Positions 16,693 to 24,898 of a DNA stretch of 64,000 nt are shown here, piece by piece. Each line of letters opens with the position of its first letter. Position 1 is the stretch's first letter. This stretch comes from Arthrobacter alpinus. Its GTDB lineage: Bacteria > Actinomycetota > Actinomycetes > Actinomycetales > Micrococcaceae. The stretch covers positions 1,364,001-1,428,000 of the forward strand of contig NZ_CP013200.1 of NCBI RefSeq assembly GCF_001445575.1, written 5' to 3'. The position numbers and the translations under genes are program-made. The notes under the pieces were generated by a model that worked only from the letters and a program-made list of their open reading frames with translations, ran no database searches and was not told the DNA's origin.

Positions 16693-17730
16693 CTAGGGCT
16701 CCGGGGTCCAACCCAGGGCGGGGCCCAACGTGGTGGCAATGTCGGTAAGAATCTGGACGTAGTCCTCTTGGTCGAAGCTGAAGGGCAGCGCAAACGCCAC
16801 TTCGTCGACCTCCTGGAACCCTGCGTGTGCGTGCAGTTGCTCGGCAATCTGTTCGCTGGTGCCAATGAGATCCGGGGCAAATAGCATCCCTTTTGGTCCT
16901 TGCGGCGTAAGGGTTCGGGGAGTACGTTCATCGACGTATCTCTGATATTTTTCGCGCTGCTGCGCCGTAGCCGAATCGGTGGGAATCACCACCAGTCCTT
17001 GGGAAACCCGGGCGGATCCTCGCGCGCCGGATGCCGCGGCGGCTTCTCGGAACGCCCGGATCTGGGCTTGCTGGATGTGGGCAAAGGAGGGTTCCTGGCC
17101 CGCTTCGGCGAACATCACGCTACTGGTCAGCAGATTAAACCCGTTGGCCCCGGCCCAGTCCGCCGACTTGAGGCTGGCTGCCCCATACCAAAGCCGATCG
17201 CGCAGACCCGCCGAGTGTGGCTCGACCCTGTTGGAGAACTCTTCGACGACGCCGTGCTTGCCAGAAAATTCCCGGACCGGTTCCCCGTCAATCAAGCGGG
17301 CAAGCCGCTCTACGCGGGAGTAGCTGAAGTCCTCCTGCTCGGCGGTGTCCGGGTACAACTCGTGTTTCACGGTGTCGTAGTGCATGGGCTCACCCACACT
17401 CAGGCCCGGGTTGATACGTCCTCCGGAGAGTAGATCCACCGTGGCCAGGTCCTCTGCCAGACGCAACGGGTTTTCCCAGCCCACGGGGGTGACAGCCGTG
17501 CCAAGGTGGATGCGCGAGGTGCGCTGGCTGGCGGCTGCCATGATCGCAATGGGGGAGGAGATGCCGAACTGAAGGTGGCGGTGGCGCAGCCAAGCACTGT
17601 CGAATCCAAGACGTTCGCCCAATTCAATGACCTGCAACGTGGATTCGTGCCCGGCAGCCGGATCCGCCGGATCAAACAGGCCAATGGTGAGGAATCCCAG
17701 TTTGCGTAAGGGACGCGAGGAGTCAGGCAT
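16693..17730 (-). CDS. LLM-class flavin-dependent oxidoreductase
   Basis: A 345-residue luciferase-like monooxygenase: KLGFLTIGLFD at the start, ERLGFDSAWLRHRH, IHLGTAVTPVGWENPLRLAEDLATVDLLSGGR, then a C-terminal helix DEVAFALPFSFD. Members use FMN or F420 to oxidise varied substrates; the substrate cannot be inferred here. The gene is convergent with the esterase gene and stands alone. Confidence 0.88.
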   Translation of the reverse strand: MPDSSRPLRKLGFLTIGLFDPADPAAGHESTLQVIELGERLGFDSAWLRHRHLQFGISSPIAIMAAASQRTSRIHLGTAVTPVGWENPLRLAEDLATVDLLSGGRINPGLSVGEPMHYDTVKHELYPDTAEQEDFSYSRVERLARLIDGEPVREFSGKHGVVEEFSNRVEPHSAGLRDRLWYGAASLKSADWAGANGFNLLTSSVMFAEAGQEPSFAHIQQAQIRAFREAAAASGARGSARVSQGLVVIPTDSATAQQREKYQRYVDERTPRTLTPQGPKGMLFAPDLIGTSEQIAEQLHAHAGFQEVDEVAFALPFSFDQEDYVQILTDIATTLGPALGWTPEP

Positions 17731-17861
17731 GTGCTTCCTTTGGTGAGGGGGTGCAACCTCTACTTAGACTAGGCCGGGGTAGTCGGCGCTGCCACTGCGA
17801 ACGGCGAGACGTTACGCTCTGAGTCATCGCCGCCAAACGTTCTTGGCCTGCGCTGCTGAGA

Positions 17862-18446
17862 TTAGCCCTCCGGCACCGTGCCCACTTGTTTCGCCGGAAC
17901 ACCTACGACGACGGCTCCCGCAGGCACGTCCTTGGTGACCACGGCTCCCGCACCGACCACAGCCCCATCGCCAATACTCACCCCTGGCAGCACAGTCACG
18001 TTGGCCCCGAACCACACCCCTTCGCCGATCACCACGCGGGCCGGGTGCATATCGGCCCGTCGGCTCGGGAGCATGTCATGGTTCAACGTGGTGATGACGG
18101 CGTTGTGGCCTATCAGTGAACCGGCGCCGATGTCGATTCCGCCCTGGTCCTGGAACCGGCAGCCGCTATTGAGGAACACGTTTTCGCCGAAGCGAATGTT
18201 CTTGCCGAAGTCAGCGGAGAACGGCGGGAAGAGCGTGAAGGACTCGGGGACAAGACTTCCTGTCAGCTCACTCATCAAGGACCGCACCTCATCGGGGGAG
18301 TGGTACTGCCCGTTAATCTCGGCGGTAATGCGCAGTGACTCCTGGCTCGCTGCATGCATCGCCGCGTGATGCGGCGAACCGCCGGGAATGCTCTCCCCGG
18401 CGTTGAGGGCGGTCAGCAGTGCATCAAGTCCGTCAATAGTGGCCAT
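17862..18446 (-). CDS. Sugar O-acetyltransferase (maltose/galactoside acetyltransferase-like)
   Basis: A 194-residue left-handed beta-helix acetyltransferase with an N-terminal helical region and hexapeptide repeats ([62 protein letters not shown]). The order [22 protein letters not shown] and the catalytic-His segment ITTLNHDM match maltose O-acetyltransferase/NodL proteins. It transfers acetyl groups from acetyl-CoA to sugars. It stands as a single gene on the minus strand. Confidence 0.88.
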   Translation of the reverse strand: MATIDGLDALLTALNAGESIPGGSPHHAAMHAASQESLRITAEINGQYHSPDEVRSLMSELTGSLVPESFTLFPPFSADFGKNIRFGENVFLNSGCRFQDQGGIDIGAGSLIGHNAVITTLNHDMLPSRRADMHPARVVIGEGVWFGANVTVLPGVSIGDGAVVGAGAVVTKDVPAGAVVVGVPAKQVGTVPEG

Positions 18447-18570
18447 AGCTCACCCTAGCGTGGACAGCTCTGTGTCCAGCAGGAAACAAGATTGCCGGGC
18501 GAATAATGACAACCACGCCGCCCGTATCGAGTCGATTCAGGCGGCGCGGATGTTTCAGCTAGGAAGCCGT

Positions 18571-20682
18571 TTAGAGCGTGGTGCTGATGTTCCACGATGA
18601 GTGGATAGCACCGTGGATGTAGTTGACTTCTCCGGCGTCACCGATGATGTCAGCGGTGAAACCAGCCTCACGCAATTCGCTGGCCAAGGGTGCCGCAGCC
18701 GTGGTGCCGTCTGCGTACACCACCATGTCGGCCGGGGCAGAAAGGACCGCTTCTCCTTCAGTCCATTCGACGCTCTTGGGCGTGATGCGATCGATAGAGA
18801 CATTGCGGTGCATCTTGACGCCGTGCGATTGGGCATCCTTCACTGCGGTCCAACGCCGCGGCATGGCTAACGGCAACCCGAGCTGCTGGCTTTCGTGCAG
18901 CAGGGTGACCCGCCGTCCACGTTCGGCCAGGAACTCCGCAAGCTCCAAGCCGACCAATGAGCCGCCAATGACCACAACGTCCTTGCCCATGGGCAGCCAG
19001 TACTTGGTGAACTGCCGGACGAATTCCGGGCTCTTCGTTACCCCGGATAGTCGGCCAAGTTTGCCGAGCGTGCTCAATACTGCTCCGGCTTCCTGAGCCG
19101 TCGCGGTGCCGAGCATCATGGCTCGCAGAGTGTCGCCGGTCTGCACATTGGGCAGGTCTCCGCCCGGGAAATCAGGCTTGGGGCGCACGGCTCCGGTGGC
19201 CACGATGACGTGGTCCGGATTCAGCGCGCGGATGGACTCCACTGTGGCCACGGTATTGAGCTTGACAGCAATCCGCAGGCGCTTGACCTCGGACTTGAAC
19301 CAGCGCAAGAGCCGCTCGTTATCAGGGGTGGTCATGGTGGAGAACCACATGGTGCCACCTAGGCGGTCAGACTTGTCGATCACGGTGACGCGATGGCCAC
19401 GTTCCGTCAGGACCCGAGCGCTCTCCAAGCCGGCGGGACCGGCGCCAACCACCACAATGTGCTTAGAAGCGGAGGCCGGCTTCAGTGGCAGCAGGGCCTC
19501 GTTACCCAGGGCCGGGTTGACGGCGCAGAAGGGAGTGTCGTCGAAGAAGTTCTCGGCAACGCACAAGTAGCAGTTGATGCAGGGGCGCACTTGCTCGGGC
19601 TTGCCGTCACGGAGTTTGTTTGGCAACTCCGGATCAGCGAGTAGCTGGCGGCCCATGGCGGCAAAATCGATCCGACCCTCGGCAATAGCCTTCTCCGAGA
19701 TGTCCGGGAGCATGCGGCCCACAGCGATCACCGGAATTGAAACATGCTTTTTAATCTCGGCAGCGTTCTCGAGGTAGGCGCCAACCTTGCTCGGCAGCGG
19801 GCCATCCGTGAAGTTATCGAACGGGTTGCGTCCCCACCCAGTGACATGGATTGCGTCGGCGCCGGCCTGCTCGAACAGGGTGGATGCTTCGATCGCTTCT
19901 GCCAGCGTTAAGCCACCTTCCTGCCCATACTCTTCGCCTGCAACTCGGACCAAGATAGCGAGGCGATCTCCAACCCGAGCCTTCACGGCACTAATGACAT
20001 CGCAGGCCAGCCGGGCCCGGTTAGTCAGTGATCCGCCGTATTCATCCGTGCGCTTGTTATCGCACTGGTTGAGGAAAACACCCAGAATGTAGCCGTGTGC
20101 CACGTGGATCTCGATGGCATCCGCCCCAGCCTTCGCAACTCGTTCGGCAGCATCAGCCCATGTGGTGACGAGCCAGGAGATGTCATCAGAGCTCATCTCC
20201 TTATAGCTGGACTGTTTGCCGCCAGTGGCCGCACCCATCTTGCCGAGTTCGGCCGGGGTGCTGTCGGCCAGTGCAGACATGTTGTAGCTGTAGTCCGGCT
20301 GGTTTGGGGCCAGCAGGGCGCGGCCATTGGCCGTATCAACCCGGGCTACCTTGCCGTGGTGCGTGGACTGGACGCACAGTTTGCTGCCGGTCTTGTGGAC
20401 GGCATCGGCCAATGCCTTCAGCCCCGGGATGAACTTGTCCTCGGAGAGCCCGGGCTCTTTCATGGACGCTGCGCCATAGGGGAAAGCGATAGCGCAGGCG
20501 CCGGTAATGATCAGACCGGCTCCGCCAGCGGCGCGAGCCACATAGTGATCAATCTCGGTCTGTTCAATTTCGCCGTGTTCGGACACATTCATGTCCATTG
20601 CCGGCAGGACAATGCGGTTCGGTGTGCTCATGGGACCAATGCGTCCTGGGGCCATGAGGTGGGGAAATGTCTTGGTGGTCAT
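18571..20682 (-). CDS. NADH:flavin oxidoreductase, 2,4-dienoyl-CoA reductase-like (OYE family)
   Basis: This roughly 703-residue protein has three parts: an Old Yellow Enzyme TIM barrel (residues about 1-340, with RIVLPAMDMNVSEHGEIE, IEIHVAHGYILGVFLNQ, GRIDFAAMGRQLLADPELPNK), a 4Fe-4S cluster site (RPCINCYLCVAENFFDDTPFC) and a C-terminal FAD/NAD unit (HIVVVGAGPAGLESARVL, VVVIGGSLVGLELAEFLAERG). This is the layout of FadH and related reductases of unsaturated compounds. ATG at 20682 is chosen; the frame is open to 20736. A 12-bp-arm palindrome lies directly upstream of this start. Confidence 0.88.
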   Translation of the reverse strand: MTTKTFPHLMAPGRIGPMSTPNRIVLPAMDMNVSEHGEIEQTEIDHYVARAAGGAGLIITGACAIAFPYGAASMKEPGLSEDKFIPGLKALADAVHKTGSKLCVQSTHHGKVARVDTANGRALLAPNQPDYSYNMSALADSTPAELGKMGAATGGKQSSYKEMSSDDISWLVTTWADAAERVAKAGADAIEIHVAHGYILGVFLNQCDNKRTDEYGGSLTNRARLACDVISAVKARVGDRLAILVRVAGEEYGQEGGLTLAEAIEASTLFEQAGADAIHVTGWGRNPFDNFTDGPLPSKVGAYLENAAEIKKHVSIPVIAVGRMLPDISEKAIAEGRIDFAAMGRQLLADPELPNKLRDGKPEQVRPCINCYLCVAENFFDDTPFCAVNPALGNEALLPLKPASASKHIVVVGAGPAGLESARVLTERGHRVTVIDKSDRLGGTMWFSTMTTPDNERLLRWFKSEVKRLRIAVKLNTVATVESIRALNPDHVIVATGAVRPKPDFPGGDLPNVQTGDTLRAMMLGTATAQEAGAVLSTLGKLGRLSGVTKSPEFVRQFTKYWLPMGKDVVVIGGSLVGLELAEFLAERGRRVTLLHESQQLGLPLAMPRRWTAVKDAQSHGVKMHRNVSIDRITPKSVEWTEGEAVLSAPADMVVYADGTTAAAPLASELREAGFTADIIGDAGEVNYIHGAIHSSWNISTTL

Positions 20683-20688
20683 AACCCC

Positions 20689-20715
20689 ATTATAGTGTCC
20701 TGTGGACACTATAAT
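20689..20715. promoter_or_regulatory. Palindromic operator upstream of the OYE-family gene
   Basis: Two perfect 12-bp arms (ATTATAGTGTCC and its complement GGACACTATAAT) flank the 3-nt centre TGT. The palindrome ends 6 bp before the ATG on the minus strand and contains a TATAAT-like -10 box, so a bound dimer would block transcription. No regulator gene is adjacent. The dyad fits a TetR- or MarR-type site, which is an inference. Confidence 0.7.
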
Positions 20716-20794
20716 TTGACGGTGCGGAAGCGGCAACGCTGCGAAGGGGTGTCGGCACCTATCAAGCCCGGATCAAGCGAGGATCAAACTGAGA

Positions 20795-21406
20795 TCAAGC
20801 GCTGACGCCCATAGCCTTACCGATGGTGGAGTCATCCTCAAGGATCTCCAGCAGGCACGCGGCAAGATCTGCGCGCGGAATGGAGCCGCCCAGTCTTTCC
20901 TTGCTGGTCACTTCCAAGGCTTTCCATGATCCGGTGGCTGGCTTGTTGGTTAGGCCGGTGGGGCGGACAAATGTCCAGTCCAGTCCCGAGCTGGTGACAG
21001 TGGTTTCTTGCGCGTTGTGATCGGCCAGCGGCTTTGCGAGCAGGACCTTCATGACCGGCCGCAGGAAAGCGGGCAACTGCTTGGCGGAATCGCCGGCACC
21101 CAGTGAGGATTGAACCACGATTCTGCGGGTGGCTGTTTTCGCCATAGCTGCAACCACTGCCTGAGTGACCGCTGCCCGGTGATTGCGGACGCCTTTTGCC
21201 CCGCCAACGGTGACAACAACGGCGTCGGCTCCGGCAATGGCTTCTGTAACTATGGAAGCATCGCACGCGTTACCCACCACCACACGGGTGCCGGCCGGCG
21301 TCACACCACTGCGTGAAACAGTGGTCACCTCATGACCGGCTTGATGTGCCAGCGTTGCCAAGTGAGCTCCGGTACCTTGTGAGCCGCCAATGATAGTGAT
21401 CTTCAC
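20795..21406 (-). CDS. NAD(P)H-binding SDR/NmrA-like protein
   Basis: About 203 residues with a Rossmann N-terminus KITIIGGSQGTGAHLATLAHQAGHEVTTVSRSG, then GADAVVVTVG, ARRIVVQSSLG-like RRIVVQSSLGAGDS, and LDWTFVRPTGLTNKP. It lacks the classical YxxxK catalytic pair and fits atypical SDR 'NAD(P)H-binding' proteins, often annotated as reductases or sensors. GTG at 21406 is preferred over ATG at 21424 because AAAGGAAA lies just upstream of it. It is transcribed toward the OYE-family gene. Confidence 0.83.
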   Translation of the reverse strand: MKITIIGGSQGTGAHLATLAHQAGHEVTTVSRSGVTPAGTRVVVGNACDASIVTEAIAGADAVVVTVGGAKGVRNHRAAVTQAVVAAMAKTATRRIVVQSSLGAGDSAKQLPAFLRPVMKVLLAKPLADHNAQETTVTSSGLDWTFVRPTGLTNKPATGSWKALEVTSKERLGGSIPRADLAACLLEILEDDSTIGKAMGVSA

Positions 21407-21526
21407 GGATTTCCTTTTCGTCATCGTAATCGAGCGCGACTAACGGCCCAGTGCATCTTACATTGGCGGCCAGGGGCAGAAACATGGCTGAGAAGGGCCC
21501 CAGCAAATGCCAAGAAAAGCGAAGAA

Positions 21527-21916
21527 CTACTGCGCCGCACGCTCTGCTTCCGTCAGGGTGCGCAGCACACAAAACTCGTTCCCCTCGGGATCGCCCATGA
21601 CTACCCAGGTGTGGGAGGTGCCCTGCCCGATGTCCACCCGGGTAGCGCCCAGCGCTTCCAGACGAGCGATCTCGGCGGGCTGATCATCGGGGCGCAGATC
21701 CAGGTGCAGCCTGTTCTTTACCGCTTTACCTTCGGGTACTTTCAGGAACAGAAGATCCGGCAAGATCCCAGCTTCCGGACTGCCGGCGGGTGGCTGAAGC
21801 GCCACTTCCTCGCCGTCGTCGTGGACAATATTCCAGCCCAACGCCTCCGCCCAGAATTGGGCAGTTTCGGACGGCGAGGCGGAATCAATGGAAAAGTTTT
21901 CTATGCGTGAGGCCAT
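21527..21916 (-). CDS. VOC family protein (glyoxalase-like domain)
   Basis: A 129-residue single-domain protein with beta-alpha-beta-beta-beta repeats: IENFSIDSASPSETAQFWAEALGW, then NRLHLDLRPDD, and the terminal VMGDPEGNEFCVL that is diagnostic for VOC proteins. The family includes dioxygenases, resistance proteins and isomerases; no specific activity is suggested here. It is divergent from the DinB-family gene. Confidence 0.88.
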   Translation of the reverse strand: MASRIENFSIDSASPSETAQFWAEALGWNIVHDDGEEVALQPPAGSPEAGILPDLLFLKVPEGKAVKNRLHLDLRPDDQPAEIARLEALGATRVDIGQGTSHTWVVMGDPEGNEFCVLRTLTEAERAAQ

Positions 21917-21969
21917 GGCGCTATTCTGCCGTGCGGCGTGGTCGCTGACTAGTGTGGAACAGTAATCCC

Positions 21970-22515
21970 ATGGACCTACTCAATGATCCAAATGAGCGTA
22001 CCCCCGTCATGCCGGATGTCCGCACCGGCCCACCCTTCATGGCGGGTGAGCGGGAATCGCTCCAGGCGTGGTTGGAGTTTTACCGCCTCACTTTGCCCAT
22101 AAAAATTGGCGGTCTCACCCCGGAGCAACTGTGCCGGGCTGCCGTTCCGCCCTCGGGCATGAGCATCGCCGGGATTGTGCGTCATCTGTGCGACGTGGAG
22201 CGCTACTGGTTCTCAAATATCGTGGCAGGAACCGATCAGCCCGCTCGCTACAAGGCGGAGGGTCCCGATGCGGACTTCAAGGGGGCCACCGAAGCCACGG
22301 CCCTTGCCGACGTGGCCGCCTACAGCCAGGAGCTGATCCACGTCCGAAAGGTGGCGGCGAACGTCACCGATCTCGACGCCGCGCTGCCGGCGCTGCGGCA
22401 CGGGCAGCAACTGAATTTGCGATGGGTTTACACGCACATGATTGAGGAATACGCCCGGCACGCCGGTCATGTGGACCTGCTGCGTGAGTGTGTGGACGGC
22501 ACTACCGGGTACTAG
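21970..22515 (+). CDS. DinB superfamily protein (DUF664)
   Basis: The roughly 181-residue protein has the helical-bundle DUF664 pattern: LEFYRLTLPIKIGGLTPEQLCR, GIVRHLCDVERYWF and THMIEEYARHAGHVDLLRE. The three histidines (RHLCDVE, and two in EYARHAGH) match the usual metal triad. Actinobacterial members are often thiol (mycothiol)-dependent transferases; the reaction here is unknown. ATG at 21970 is chosen over an upstream in-frame start at 21952. Confidence 0.88.
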   Translation: MDLLNDPNERTPVMPDVRTGPPFMAGERESLQAWLEFYRLTLPIKIGGLTPEQLCRAAVPPSGMSIAGIVRHLCDVERYWFSNIVAGTDQPARYKAEGPDADFKGATEATALADVAAYSQELIHVRKVAANVTDLDAALPALRHGQQLNLRWVYTHMIEEYARHAGHVDLLRECVDGTTGY

Positions 22516-22555
22516 TGCCGTGTCTCTTAATGGTCGACGCCGGAGCTCGCCTTTT

Positions 22556-22620
22556 GCGCGCGGCCTGCGGTACCGCGCGCTAGGGTCCGGCTTACGCCCA
22601 CGCGCCTGCGGTACCCTAGC
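22556..22620 (+). repeat. Two overlapping hairpins between the DinB and binding-protein genes
   Basis: Hairpin 1 pairs GCGCGCGG (22556-22563) with CCGCGCGC (22573-22580). Hairpin 2 pairs GCTAGGGT (22579-22586) with ACCCTAGC (22613-22620). They share two bases, and both loops contain CCTGCGGTACC-like sequence. They could act as a terminator for the DinB gene or as an upstream regulatory structure. Confidence 0.5.
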
Positions 22621-22699
22621 AAACAGGATTATTCCCGGGACCGGCCCCACGCCATTGGAGTCCCGGAGGCCATATTGAAGCGAAGAACCTGGAGGTGGA

Positions 22700-24505
22700 A
22701 TGCGGCCCGGACGCATTTCCAAAGTATTGGCTGCCGCAGCAGCCCTAGCCGTTGTCCTGAGTGCCTGCACGGGGACGCCGCCTGCCCCGAATCCAGCCAG
22801 TGCGTCACCGACAGCCACGGTGGGCGGCAACGTCACTGTGCTCGAAGCTGCCCCATTCACCTCATTCAACGCTGCCAGCGTCACCGGCAAAACAGCCACC
22901 AACACCAGAGTTGATGCAGCCACACACTCGGGCTTCAATACGGTGGACAGCGATCTGAAGATTGTTAAAAATGAGCAGTTCGGCAAGTATGAAAAGGTCA
23001 AAGACAATCCGCTGACCATCAAATACACCATCAATGAGGGCGTGCAATGGTCCGACGGCGAGCCCGTCACCGCCGATGATTTGATGCTTCAGTGGGCTGC
23101 CATGTCCGGCTGGTACAACGATTCCGTCCTGGATAAAAATTTCGCAGTGACCTCCGGCACCGCCTATTTTCACTCAGCAGGAGACCACTCCGGGCTGGCT
23201 CAGACCGAGCGTCCCGTCATCAGTGACGATGGGAAATCGCTGACTCTCATTTACACCAAGCCGTTCTCCGATTGGGAGACGGCGATGGGCTCAACCGTGT
23301 CCATTCCCGCGCACATTGTGGCAGTACGGGCAGGGTTGGCCGATGCGCCGGCGCTCTCCCGCGTCTTGGCAAGCGTGCCCAAGGGCGACCCTGCCAAGCA
23401 AACGCGGCCCGATCCGACGCTGCGCAAGGTGGCCGACTTTTGGAACACGGGCTTTGACTCCCGCAGCATGCCGGACCCCACGCTGGCACTGTCCAACGGC
23501 CCCTACCTGGTCAAGGGCATCACCGCAGATAAGGAATTGGTACTGACCCGCAATGTTGATTACGCGTGGGGTACTGTGCCCAAGTTGGACACCCTCACGG
23601 TCAAGTACCAGGCGGACCCTGATAAGCAGATCGCCGCTCTTGAAGCAGGTACTGCTGATGTCATCTCGCCAGCCACGAACGCCGAGCGGGTCAGTGCACT
23701 CGATGCGCTGAAACCCGCTGGCGTCCAACTCCAGCAAGGTAGCGGACTGGGTTTCGATCAGGTGGTGCTGAACTTCAAGGGTGCTTTGGCCGCGCCGGAT
23801 CTGCGGCAGGCATTCCTGCATACGGTGCCGCGCCAGCAAATCATTGATGAGGTGGCCAAACCGTTGGACGCCAACGCAGAGGTGCTCAATTCCTTTGTGT
23901 TCGCTCCAGTGCAGGTGCCGTACAAGGAGTCCTCGGCGAGCAATGGGAGCAAGGAATTCGCCGCGGGTGCTCTGGATTCCGACGGAATCGCGCAAGCTAA
24001 GGAACAGCTCAAGGGTGCCAAGCCAACGGTGCGTGTCCTCTATAACAAGGACGACGCCGAGCGAGTTGCCCAATACCAACTGATCGCCGAATCCGCCGCT
24101 GAGGCCGGGTTCTCCGTGACCGACGCCGGAAAAAATGCCAAGGAGTGGGTCGCTGCCTTGAAGTCAGGCACTTTCGATGTTGCCCTGTACGGATGGAGCC
24201 GCAACGCTGCAGGATCCGCCCAGGTTCCCCAGATCTTCCGGACCGGTGCGGCATCGAACTTCAACAACTTCTCCAACACCGTGGTGGATCAGCTCACCGA
24301 TCAGTTGGCGCTTGAGCCGGATCCGGCCAAGCAGAATGCCCTGAAGATGCAGATTGACAAGCTGGTCATTGAGGCAGGCTACGGGTTGCCGCTGTTCCAA
24401 CGGGCAACCCTGAGCGCGTCCGGAGAACATGTGTCAGGGGTAGCTCACTCACCGCTGGAGATCGGGCCGTGGCAAAGCATCGCCCAGTGGGCCTACGTCA
24501 AGTAG
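22700..24505 (+). CDS. ABC transporter substrate-binding lipoprotein, peptide-binding family (SBP_bac_5)
   Basis: The 601-residue protein begins with a signal sequence and lipobox (LAVVLSACTG), so it is a lipoprotein. The body is a family-5 extracellular solute-binding protein: LTIKYTINEGVQWSDGEPVTADDLMLQW, a central DLRQAFLHTVPRQQIID and a C-terminal LPLFQRATLSASGE. Such proteins bind oligopeptides, nickel or other ligands. GGAGGTGG directly precedes the ATG. No permease follows, so it stands alone and may use the transporter encoded at 28912-32650 or another one. Confidence 0.9.
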   Translation: MRPGRISKVLAAAAALAVVLSACTGTPPAPNPASASPTATVGGNVTVLEAAPFTSFNAASVTGKTATNTRVDAATHSGFNTVDSDLKIVKNEQFGKYEKVKDNPLTIKYTINEGVQWSDGEPVTADDLMLQWAAMSGWYNDSVLDKNFAVTSGTAYFHSAGDHSGLAQTERPVISDDGKSLTLIYTKPFSDWETAMGSTVSIPAHIVAVRAGLADAPALSRVLASVPKGDPAKQTRPDPTLRKVADFWNTGFDSRSMPDPTLALSNGPYLVKGITADKELVLTRNVDYAWGTVPKLDTLTVKYQADPDKQIAALEAGTADVISPATNAERVSALDALKPAGVQLQQGSGLGFDQVVLNFKGALAAPDLRQAFLHTVPRQQIIDEVAKPLDANAEVLNSFVFAPVQVPYKESSASNGSKEFAAGALDSDGIAQAKEQLKGAKPTVRVLYNKDDAERVAQYQLIAESAAEAGFSVTDAGKNAKEWVAALKSGTFDVALYGWSRNAAGSAQVPQIFRTGAASNFNNFSNTVVDQLTDQLALEPDPAKQNALKMQIDKLVIEAGYGLPLFQRATLSASGEHVSGVAHSPLEIGPWQSIAQWAYVK

Positions 24506-24529
24506 CGGTCCGGCAAGCACCTTCTGCGT

Positions 24530-24597
24530 GAAATGATCCCGATTTCGCTTTTCGATACCGGGATCCCGGGCTCAGAAAGCGGAATCGGGATCATTTC
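24530..24597. terminator. Long-stem hairpin after the binding-protein gene
   Basis: Arms of 22 bp (24530-24551 and 24576-24597), with a single G-U deviation, enclose a 24-nt loop that itself contains a CCGGGATCCCGG palindrome. There is no T tract. It probably terminates or stabilises the upstream mRNA. Confidence 0.6.
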
Positions 24598-24898
24598 CGG
24601 TGAGGTGGCCCCACGCGAGCCCACCGCGCCCAAAGAACGCAAGGCGTTAGGTGACGTTAGTCACGGAAGCTGCCTGTCGGCGTCGTCCTTTTCCCGGGAG
24701 AACGGGCCGGATTGCGGGGAAAGGCCCGTTGGGAGTGTTAGAAAACATGGCACAAATGGGATAAAGTGGGTAGGCCGCATTTGGCACTTCGTCTAGAATG
24801 GTGTTATCTGCCGAATATCGCGGCCAACCATCAATGTGACTTTCTGCTTTAGCCCTTCCGGGCCTGCAGCCGGGCCCAACTGAAACGAGTCTTCACGC
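24598..24898. other. Upstream region of typA, no gene
   Basis: No protein-like frame was found. AACGGGCC and GGCCCGTT around 24711-24732 can form an 8-bp hairpin. The typA promoter should lie here; candidate boxes are weak (TTGGCA at 24781). Confidence 0.4.
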
